Assembly: GCA_013407085.1 (NCBI GenBank)
Contig: JACCGJ010020381.1
Location: 1-64,000, forward strand
Direction of reading: 5' to 3'
DNA length: 64,000 nucleotides
Origin: Atriophallophorus winterbourni
Lineage: Eukaryota > Platyhelminthes > Trematoda > Plagiorchiida > Microphallidae
Shown: piece by piece, positions 33,225 through 42,384 of the stretch
How positions within the stretch are numbered: the first letter of the stretch is position 1
How the letters are laid out: every line of letters starts with the position of its first letter
The notes under the pieces: generated by a model
Seen by the model: only the letters and a program-made list of their open reading frames with translations
Databases searched by the model: none
What the model was told of the DNA's origin: nothing
Made by a program: the position numbers and the translations under genes

Positions 33225-34190
33225 CACCCTAAAATGGTTCAAGATTCAAGAATTTATGGTATAAAAAAGCTCGTAGCTGTACAAAACCACAGGATATTCG
33301 TATAAGTACAATAAATATATATACAAAAAAGATTTTGTCATTAGGAAGATCGACAGTTTTGTAGTTGTAAAAAATGTCATGTATTGTGGCCGTATGATGG
33401 GTAAAAAAAATATTTGTTCGGAAAAAGATCATGTTATATAAACGGGATGTAGAGTGGAATTATTACGCATAAATATATCCAATTTGTTCCTGAAAATCCT
33501 TTCACTAGATGATTGGACAACATCTGACGGTAGGGAGTTCCATAAGAAACAAACGCGCACCGAATAGGAGAACCGACGGCAGTTACGGTGGGAATGTGGA
33601 ATATCAATATGCAAATGGGTGAGTACGTGTGGCATGGCTTGACCGGAGGCGAAATAGATGCCTCAGAGGGTGCGCCTTGGAGTTCATTATTTTGTAGGTT
33701 AGTATTAGATCAAATCGAACCCTTCTGCGAAGCAGTGGGCATTCACTATAGACTTCAATGTTTCCTCAAATTTTTGGGAACTGTTCTCTAAGAATTTGAC
33801 GCGATTTTCCAGGTCTCCTGATTGTGATACATTGGTCTCGGTCCCGTTTAACGACTTTGTTCTACAGACGCTGCATACATAACAGACACTAGGAATTTCA
33901 GGATTATTAATAACGACTACTGTCTCGTTAGTCAAAAGTTTATCGCAAATTTTGTGCATCTTAGTAGAGCACATATAACACATGACTACTTTCGATTTCA
34001 CAAATTTGACACGTAGTTTTCGTAGGTCTAGACATCTGATAGCTGTTGAGTTTAACTGGCCAATGTCGTCTGATCGTTGAATGTGCGTGTTGATAGCTTC
34101 CACTAAAACACCTAGGCGCGTATCAATCGGTTCATCGTTGAGAGATGAAATTTGCAAGGTTCGCGTGGGAACGTATCGCAATGTATTGGA
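33225..34190 (-). mobile_element. internally deleted CR1 copy joining ORF1 finger to ORF2 tail
   Basis: Minus strand begins with ORF1 N-terminal sequence: MCYMCSTKMHKICDKLL then VCYVCSVCRTKS (PHD-type finger, 34181-33705). It jumps without the rest of ORF1, endonuclease and RT to the ORF2 C terminus HRNCRRFSYSVRVCFLWNSL (33635-33429). It ends with a CR1 3' UTR and AATCTTGAACC-type tail near 33235-33250. Compared with the 42.2-47.3 kb copy, about 3.5-4 kb is missing. Both surviving parts are open. Confidence 0.75.
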
Positions 34191-34194
34191 TGCA

Positions 34195-34475
34195 AATTAC
34201 CAAGTAAAACAGTCGTTCTGATCGTAGATTTGATCTTGCACAAATGATGCACGGCTTGTTGAATTTAGTTGAAGAAGATCTTCCGAACGATATCGGTCCC
34301 GACCAAGTCAAAACAGTGAAAACAAATTTTGCTCGCGCACACAATTTCCACGTTGATGTGGAAAATAGTAACTTCCGAAATATATATCACAGGACACTAA
34401 AGCTGATCAAGTCCAATAGATCTCTTCAAGCGAAATCGAATAGTGTAAGAATAATCCGAAAAGGGCCAACAAGTG
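34195..34475. other. spacer, no recognised feature
   Basis: Short open frames without motifs between a CR1 end and a family J fragment. Confidence 0.3.
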
Positions 34476-34479
34476 ACGA

Positions 34480-34860
34480 GTAATGTTCAAAAGTATCAGA
34501 GCACAAAATTATGCGTCCGTTCGTTATGTTCAGTGGATGTGTGCTATCAGAAGAAATGTTTCCGATTCGTCTGCTGCATTCACGGAAGTGATGATCGACA
34601 ATTGTGTCCCGAATTAAACGCCCGGAAACATGTCAATCTTGAGATAACCTTACTACCTCTTCCAAAAGCATACAATATTACGAGGATACGTAGAAGGTGC
34701 GTGGAACGATGCAAGGGAAAACAAAATGTTGAGTTACGTTAGGTGGAATGGAGACAGAACAGGGGCGAAAAGCATAGATTGAAAACCGGCGACATTTAAA
34801 GAATTGTTTGGTCACATGATGGCTGCAGCTAAGACTGTCGGACATTGTAACGCGAATACA
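34480..34860 (-). pseudogene. family J ORF2 C-terminal fragment, relict
   Basis: Nucleotide-level match, with gaps, to 52320-52680: shared blocks include the CATTCACGGAAGTGATGATC and AATCTTGAGAT regions and AAAAACAAAA-like runs. In the intact copy this encodes the minus-strand end of the family J protein. No uninterrupted frame remains here. Confidence 0.5.
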
Positions 34861-34864
34861 ACGG

Positions 34865-36785
34865 AAACGTCGTCGGCGTATTTAATATTATGTGCATAAG
34901 CGTCACACAAAAATCAGAAGTCTACGAAGAGAATAAATGTGGCTAAAGTTAATTTGCCTCAAGGACACGAAACGGAATCATTATCACAAGGGAAGCCGGC
35001 CATTCACGACAGTATATTTGAGACAACTTTCAATTTAATATGCAATCTAATAAAAATGTTTAACGGGACAACACATTCAGACAGTTTTTGGAATTACAGT
35101 TACCTTGTAGATTTATTGATCATTGGGATGAAACAAGACGGACAGTCTGAAACGCTGGAACAAAGCATCAAAACAGTCACTTTTGTGTTCTGTCGCAATT
35201 TGTGTTTTTGACGCCTAATATCTTAAGGTAGATATGCCAATAAACAACCCAATAATATTCCCATCAAATTATCTTTTCGTATTTCAGAGGCGTTCAGTCG
35301 CTATACTTGGTGAGTATATATTATTAGATTACTGATGAACGTCACACATTTCAGATTCTTTGCAAAACAACTCATTGTGAAATTTCATTCTAGCTGAAGC
35401 GGAAAAGAATAAGGTCGAGACACCTAATCGGAACGTTCATCGAAAATGCATTTAATTAAATTAATGAAGGCTCTATAAAACCAAGAGTGGTTATAATTGT
35501 GGATACATGACATGCATTATCAATAAGTTAAAATCTAACGCGTGCGTAAAACAAATCACACGATCGCTGAAACTCCCAATGACAATAATCACTATCTAGC
35601 TGTAATTTGGGTTTCAAATGGATTGCAAGAATACCGGCCATACAAAGGCTTCTTTAGAAACATGATTTAATGTCAATCATCTGTTGCTATTGGATGTTAT
35701 GTAGTACGGGAAGGTGGGTAAAAGAAATCAATCGTAGCGATCGCTTCAATTGAACCGATTTGCACAACATCGATTGACAAATCGGATCGAAGTGACAACC
35801 GGGACAGCTAGGTTGAGGTCATTTTGATGGTCACGTGAATTGCTTAAATGAGATACGAGTGTGGTATGTTTTTTGTCATCCGCGTAATATACCCGTTTGA
35901 CTAATTGACGTACTTTTGCGTTGTGGTGATCGTAGGTGAAAGCGACTAGCATTGGAAAGGCTGACCAGAGAGTAACTCGGGACGCAAATGATATGTATGG
36001 GTTGAAAGCATGGGCTGATGTGGTTACCACCGAGGTCCAACAAAGCAGATCATCGATACTTGAGAATATCTAGGAAAAATAGAACTCCACTATAAATACG
36101 TTTCAATAAAATGAAAAAGGGATTCAAATTCATAATACGGCAAGTAATACTATAATGTTTTGCGGTTCTAAAGTATGACAATATAATTATGGAAATTCTT
36201 TAACCAAACGCAAAAGTTTGTACTACACCTTGGATATGTTTCGAACGTCAATGGAATCCAACGTTCAATCAAAATTGTGTAAATTAACACACGAATTTTT
36301 TGCATTGAATGATCTTTCGATAGAGTGGAATCGATAGAAAAATAATAGGATATGTTTGACTAATGTATTGAAGAAAATAAACGTCTGGAATTCTACGAGA
36401 TTTAACGTAGGATTGCTCAAAAATAATTGTTTCTAATAGAATCACATCGGTATAATAGATATATTCAAAGTGACATGTTCTTATTTATTATTTAAGAAAA
36501 ATAATAAAGTTGATAAAGTGATTTTATCGACGTGAAAATATGTACATTTCTCTATGATGTCTGATAAATATTAGTCATGTTGATATAAACACTAAGATAT
36601 TTTATTTAACCTCAATCACCTAAATCATTTTAAGTAACAAATTACCGAAAATACTTTTATTATTAACATCATGTTCAAAAATTTATTTTGATATTATTTT
36701 ACACGAAATTGATCGAAGCCTAAAGATGTTAGACTTTAATGGTTCCTTGGTTGCGAAAGGATAGTGATGTCTTTGTTGAAATCTA
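34865..36785. other. no recognised feature
   Basis: Open frames at 34939-35211 (+) and 35746-36030 (-) were read and show no motif I recognise. Sequence after 36.1 kb is strongly AT-rich. Confidence 0.35.
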
Positions 36786-36794
36786 TCACTGGGC

Positions 36795-37090
36795 GACAAA
36801 CTTAGTGATGGGTCTTAGCAAACTTCAGTACACCGAAACGTTGCGACGTCTGGGTCTATGGGACTTTACCCAAAGGAGGATATGATGCGATATTATTCTG
36901 GCATATAGAATTTTGTCTACCAAACGACATCCACTTAGACACTTGCATGAAGTGTTTGACGCGCCATTGTTTCGCCGTGCGTGATATATTCCATTGGAAT
37001 TTTCTACCTCCACAAGTAGTGGACTCTTCTTGCCTGACGATATTCGAATCGTCATTAGAATCATCTAAGCAAACGAACATCATTCCTGAG
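36795..37090 (+). pseudogene. C-terminal fragment of a non-LTR reverse transcriptase
   Basis: Reads LQYTETLRRLGLWDFTQRRI, stop, CDIILAYRILSTKRHPLRHL, and further FSTSTSSGLFLPDD. Related to the minus-strand fragment at 8257-8481. It has lost the RT palm and contains stops. Confidence 0.55.
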
Positions 37091-37094
37091 CTTC

Positions 37095-37435
37095 ACATAT
37101 GATATGCACTAATCGGTATATATTATTATTACTAACTGATCAACAATAAATCCCTGAATTTTTTCACTCCTTGCATGACCGAAGTCCACCGTTGATATGT
37201 CTTGCAGACGTACGGAGATTTCTTGTTCCATATGGTTTTACGTGACTAACTGTTCCACGTTGAGTGATCGAGCTCTTCCACGGTGATGTACACTATTCGT
37301 CACGCCGTCGCCGGGATCAGTGTTCAACGGTCGACATCAGCATCTGATGTTAGCCTAACTTAAAGATGATGCGATACACGGTGATTCCAATGTGAGGGGT
37401 CTAATGCAATTCGGTTGAATGACATATATTTTATT
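37095..37435. other. no recognised feature
   Basis: No motif recognised. Confidence 0.3.
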
Positions 37436-37756
37436 TCACGAGCTAAGGTGCTTGCACCAGCGAGCAAGTATTTATTCATCATATATCAATCTAGGAAAAC
37501 GTATCGCGAATGGACGGATGCTGCAATGCTTTCTAAAGCTGGTGCACATAGCATGGCCACCTTACTACGACATCTTTGCCTACTGTGGCTGGGTCACATG
37601 TAAGGAATAGAAAATGGTCGTATTCCTAAAGATCTACTCTTTGTTGAGTTGAAATCATGAATTCAATTATTGGACAGACGGCATATGCGGTGCATATCCG
37701 TGTGTAAAAACGTTTATGAATCCTAAGTAATGTGTTGCTCACATCCCCATCCCTTA

Positions 37757-37799
37757 CACACCACTACCGGTTTATGGCTGTTTGCCGTCGTCAGGTGGA
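37757..37799 (-). ncRNA. hammerhead-like motif, family B, left arm
   Basis: Minus strand: CCAC, CTGACGA, C GGC AAACA GCC A, TAAA, CCGG, UA, GTGG. GAAA is mutated to TAAA, which should abolish activity. Confidence 0.5.
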
Positions 37800-38021
37800 G
37801 ACAGTAAGATCAGGTTCAGTGAGCCTTGAAACTAACATGAACAACATCACCATCATATGTCCACTGTTATAATGATCACTGAAACTGATCTCAACATCTC
37901 CACCTGATGATGATGGCAAACATCCAGAAACAAAGTTATACTTGAATGCCGCTTTTACACAAGGTTAGTACAGTGGACCACATATTCACTGTTTTAAGCC
38001 TCACTGAAACTAATCTTACTG

Positions 38022-38066
38022 TCTCCACCTGACGACGGCAAACAGCCAGAAACCGGTAGTGGTGTG
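38022..38066 (+). ncRNA. hammerhead-like motif, family B, best copy
   Basis: Stem I CCAC/GTGG (four pairs), core CTGACGA (38029-38035), stem II GGC/GCC with AAACA loop but a C-A mismatch at the base where active ribozymes have G-C, GAAA (38049-38052), CCGG palindrome, cleavage site UA. The core is complete. The closing mismatch of stem II predicts weak or no activity. Confidence 0.55.
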
Positions 38067-38774
38067 TAAGGGATGGGGATGTGAGCAACACATTACTTTG
38101 GTCATCCATCAGCGCCTTGAGTGCTTTGACCAAGAATCACTTTGTGATTCTGTGTCTGAACATCGTGGTTCGTTGTACGAACCCTATATAACAGTTGGCA
38201 TACAAGTATAACCTTGTTTATGAATCCTATTGTCATTACCCTAACGAGTTGGGAAGAACGTGGTTTCCGCCGATCACTTTAAAGGCACGGTGTAACGTAT
38301 CGTATGAAGAAGAGCAGATATTGCTCTCGGTTAATAATAGAAAACCAAACCGCCCACCGTGCAAATGCCGCTGATCTTGCGTGTACAGCTACTCGCTTCG
38401 AGAGAGCTTTTCGCTTCCGAATGGGGCTGTTAAGTCGTCCTCACATCTGTGGATTATGAAACAATCATGCGCTTGTATTGCACACCCACTGGAAGAGGCC
38501 GACATCAACAATATTATTTTGATCACCATGCAACAACAAAATTTGAAATGTGATGAATGATTATTAAATTAAAAAGGATACGCTGCTCAATTGTAAAATT
38601 AGCTAGAACGGATACAATATGATGTTGTAAGCCACTATTCGAGCTCCCTAAATGATTCTCTAAGGGGTTGAGACAAATGTCTTCAACAACAGTCCTCCTT
38701 GAGGGCTTTTCTATCTTTCACATTAGCCTATATGTATAGACATTTTGGTCGTTGCAAATTTATCAATCACTCGC

Positions 38775-39080
38775 TCAATAAAAAAATTTCACTTTTTTAA
38801 TCATGGGGATCCTGGTCTTACTGTCACTATATGATAAGTGCAAACAGCACGAAACCTGTCGTGGTGTGTGTGTGTGTGATGGGCATGGAAGCAAGTGCTT
38901 AACTTTGTTCGACAACACGGCATCAACTTCTCTATCTGTGTATGAGTACATGTGATTAAACGGGTTGCTCCTGCCAGACTTTCCATACATGGATTACTAT
39001 TTTTACACTGTTCCTGATCGTACTATCCCTACCTGATGAGGACGAACAGCACGGAACCGATCGCGGTGTGATGGGAATGG
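38775..39080 (+). repeat. family A hammerhead repeat, tandem pair
   Basis: Two plus-strand ribozyme blocks about 200 bp apart. The first (38820-38868) has stem II GTGC/GCAC and GAAA intact but the core reads ATGATAA. The second (39024-39072) has CTGATGA intact with CCCTAC before it, but stem II is disrupted and GAAA is GGAA. A (GT)n run and the outer motif (ATTAAACGGGTTGCTCCTGCC) lie between. Neither should cleave. Confidence 0.55.
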
Positions 39081-39084
39081 GATC

Positions 39085-40095
39085 CCCAAAGTCGTCAATA
39101 TTGTAAATGATTTCACATCTTATATCCGCGTTACTTTGAATTGGCTCGTCAAATTATGAATGAAGAAATTATATTTCAAATGAATTGATATTTTCACGGT
39201 TTTCACGGTAAACACTTTCACAGAGGAACGGCTTTTATACAATTTAGTAATTTACTCCCATTAATTGTTGTTCGAGCAAGATGCTCACCTATATGTCAAA
39301 ATATTTTCTAATCAGCTTTCAGCAAATCATCTACCATTGCTGATAAAATAGTGTTGTGATAATAATTTAACTCACGCAGAAAATGTCGCGTATTTCTAAT
39401 ACAAAGGTTTCCAGTGTTCTAACAGCTAATTATTTACAGTTTAAATTTGAAATATCACAATGCTTTTACTCATTATAGGAGGCGAGAATTAAATGGAATA
39501 CGTTTTCCGGTTCACTGCAATCAAGAGTCCTTATTTCGAAAAATAAATTGGACTCGTTCTCAATGCATCTCTTTTTTTATTTTCCCATGACATGATTATC
39601 TGTTGGGAACGTTTTTGGTTTTCCTGGCCAAGTTCTACCAGCAACGTATGGAAGAGAAATAAGATTTTCTCTCAATTTTGTGATCGATACTACTTATAAA
39701 CTAAAAGTAACACGTTTCGTAAAATAGTCAATACGTTGGGACCAATGGAGTAGGGTGGACAAAACGATGGTGTTTTGAGCACCAGACCACGTGAACACAA
39801 CCATGACTGGAGATAAATGATCACAGTGTCTTGAGAGATAATTGTGTAGGCGCAAAATACATCAGATATTGGTTACCTAACCAGCGCCACGAATCGGCTA
39901 CTAAATTTGGACCAATGAGTATTCCCTGACACAAGAGACAGGTTGGTCAATAAAATGAATTCAATTAAATCTTATTGGTCAAAATATCACATTGCTTGAG
40001 AGAAACCATGGAATTATAGGGGAATTATATGTAGAAAATGCAAGAAAATAGATAGTTTGACCAGATGTGATTGTTTGTTGATAGCCACAAATAAT
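39085..40095. other. no recognised feature
   Basis: AT-rich; nothing recognised. Confidence 0.35.
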
Positions 40096-40099
40096 TTGC

Positions 40100-41420
40100 T
40101 TAGGCGATGTCCGAATCATTTACTCAAGGACAGAAATATGGAGCCGTCGTTAAAAGAATTAAGAGAGTGTATTTTATTCCATTTCAATATTTCTAGGAAA
40201 TCAAATTCGCGTAAAATCGTTGAATGACTCTTAAAACATACTGGTAATAAATTAAAATCCCTTAATGCAATATAATTATGAAATACCGTGAATTCAGAAC
40301 TCACATCAAACAACTCAGAAAATTTTATCGTAAAAAATGCAGTAAGCTCAACAATAACTATAGGATGACGAGGTATTTCACTAAGAATAAAAAATCTCTC
40401 AGAAATCAATGGAGACTGTCACATACCGCATTTAGGGGCGAAAACTGAAACAGATTCCGAACGTATCTTTTTTCAGGCAAAATGCTTCGCGTGTAACAAA
40501 TTCTTACCGAGAAACAATTTCGACGAATACCCAATTGAGAATGCGGAACGCTTAGAGCCATTGAAATATTTTCGTGTCTGAGTAATGCCATTGGGCTTTA
40601 GCAAGTGTTTAATGGGGCTTGGTATTCAGTATGCAAGATTTCGAATGCCAACAGGAGGTCACTCCTTATCTGTCGTTAGGTAAAATCACGTAGATTTAGT
40701 CTTAACATTCGCTCTTTGAAAGACAAATTTCTGTAACCGAATACCAACTTTGTCGCTTAATGATAAATCCTGTCAAGTATTTCCATATCCTTCCTCAGCC
40801 ACGGTGCCCAGGCTTGGATGCAATATTCCTTTACAGGACGTGCATACGTATTAATTAACCAGGCTAATGTTTCGGGCGTGAAAATTCTTTTTAGAAGACT
40901 AAAGATACAACAGGCTTTATTGTAGACTGTCCGGCAATGATAGCCAGGCTTAAGGTTAAACGACACGCAGGTACCGAGATTTGTTTCTGCTGTGGTCCAG
41001 ACGAGATCTTGTGTACCAAGCTGATACGTGTGGTGTAGAGATTTTCTAAGCACCAGCAGTCAATCCATTAGCCGGTTTGTACAGAGCATACGCCTGGTTT
41101 GATTCTTGATCGCTCATTAATTATCTTGTAGAGAAGCTTAGGATTATCACCATTCTCTTAAGCAAGTTTCATTGGAACTGCATGCTATTTTCTCTTACAA
41201 GAGTCGTGACGTGATTCGGTATTTTACAGAATCACTTCCAAGTTTCTTCCGTATCCAAGAATGTCATTTTATAGCTAACCATTTCTTAGTTCTACTCCAA
41301 GTCACAAGCTGGTAGTTGTGGTTGAATTTGTGTAGTATAAAACTCGAACATTTGATCTTGATATAAAACTTCCCGTTGATTCGTGTTCCGTGATCGCTTC
41401 CCTGTACCTTCGTACACCTT
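40100..41420 (-). pseudogene. PHD-CR1 ORF2 remnant: linker plus RT C terminus
   Basis: From the 5' side (minus): a linker like TRKW(L)A with IRKKLGSDSVKYR at about 41290-41200. The RT palm is missing. Then LGTQDLVWTTAETNLGTCVSF, LLKRIFTPETLAWLINTYARP and EYCIQAWAPW (41053-40757). After a gap, SVPHSQLGIRRNCFSVRICY (40591-40406). Comparison with the 42.2 kb copy shows loss of the whole catalytic RT. Confidence 0.65.
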
Positions 41421-41439
41421 TTGGCTACCGCGATAAATC

Positions 41440-42155
41440 TTCCATCTCTTGTGCCTTTTCTCCAACATTCTTGGGGAAATTATTGTAGTGGTCAGTCTAC
41501 TACATAACGGTCGGAAATTGTTTACTATGTTTGCGCAACTCCCTTTGGAATGGGTACGACAATGGCTTTCTTCCAGTCATCTGGTAGGATGCCTTTGCAG
41601 AGCTATTCGTTGTATAACTCACATTCAGGCTCTGTTAGTACTTTAGGTATTTCCTTTACAATTTTAGGATGCTCAACGTCAGGTCCGGCGGATTTATTTC
41701 CGTCTAGATTCTTTAGCATACAGGGACATCGTCCGTACAAAAAACTACTTCGCTTAGAGAGGCACCTCTTTCCGTACTAAGAGTCGGGACTGAGTGAATC
41801 GCATCCCCGCCATCCATTCTATGTACGCTTTGAGCTGCATGCTGAAACACGCTAAAGTTCCACTACCATTTATATTTCTATTTGCCCCCTCATATCTGTC
41901 TAGGTCTGGCCAACCTGACAGTATCTTAGCCCATGTGCAGTCTCTTTGACCGTGCTGCACTTTGCCCAAATCAGGCTTGTCCTTGCATACCATACGCTTT
42001 GAAAATAAACCAGCAAGGCTGCTGCATTTTCGGCGCCAGAATTGGCTTTCTCGCCATTGTTTAATATTAGGGTACCTACGTGCTCCCTTAGAGTTAACAT
42101 AACTAAATACATCTTAGGGTTCTTTTAGGCAGCTTTCGCCAGGTAAGTTTCGTAT
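41440..42155 (-). pseudogene. second CR1-group ORF2 fragment: linker and RT start
   Basis: Reads KNPKMYLVMLTLREHVGTLI, LNNGEKANSGAENAAALLVY, FQSVWY (42112-41900), then a DGNKSAGPDVEHPKIVKEI and LPDDWKKAIVVPIPKG (about 41700-41530). These are the EN-RT linker and first RT block of a CR1 group distinct from the PHD-CR1 copies (different spacing, no KSPG motif). Both ends are cut by neighbouring CR1 sequence. Confidence 0.6.
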
Positions 42156-42164
42156 CTTCGCATA

Positions 42165-42190
42165 AGATTCAAGATTCAAGATTCAAGATT
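42165..42190 (-). repeat. CR1 3'-terminal microsatellite tail
   Basis: Three 8-bp-type ATTCAAGA repeats end the element, instead of poly(A). Other CR1 copies in the window end in related short repeats. Such tails are typical of CR1 and reflect 3'-end recognition by the reverse transcriptase. Confidence 0.65.
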
Positions 42191-42384
42191 TATGGTTAAA
42201 AAAGCAAATTGCTGTACAATACCATAGGATATACGTATAAAAAATTATAAAAAAAATCGTTACTTGTATGATCATATCCATGTTCTTCATAGTTGGAGCA
42301 AAAATAATCCTCAATGGCAACACAGACTGAGGGAAAAGAATCTTTGGATGGACGGTAGTTCCGTGCGTTAAAAAAATATAGACA

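Larger units (their letters stand above)
37712..38229. mobile_element. fold-back family B hammerhead repeat with 14-bp target duplication
   Basis: The segment 37726-38215 is bounded by GTTTATGAATCCTA at 37712-37725 and 38216-38229. Its ends are inverted: 37726-37830 is nearly the reverse complement of 38000-38103 (arms about 105 bp). Between the arms lies a plus-strand unit homologous (inverted) to 2130-3240. The first few bases of the duplication could belong to the element, so the target duplication is 10-14 bp. Two family B ribozyme-like blocks face outwards on opposite strands. Confidence 0.75.
37440..38540 (+). pseudogene. RTE 3' end split by a family B insertion
   Basis: The first part (37495-37725) matches the RTE tail: CLLWLGHM, GRIPKD-like KMVVFLKIYS, and a KTFMN block. 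The reading resumes after the insertion at 38230 with CHYPNELGRTW (relatives: SWEELA), then a finger remnant (SCVYSYSLRESFSLPNGAV) and the RTE 3' UTR (ATGAAACAATCATGCGCTTG). Stops are present. The insertion carries a 14-bp target duplication. Confidence 0.65.

Noticed and set aside
34939..35211. 90-codon plus-strand frame as a possible host exon
   Set aside because: No recognised domain, no convincing splice context and no related copy; recorded as unrecognised.
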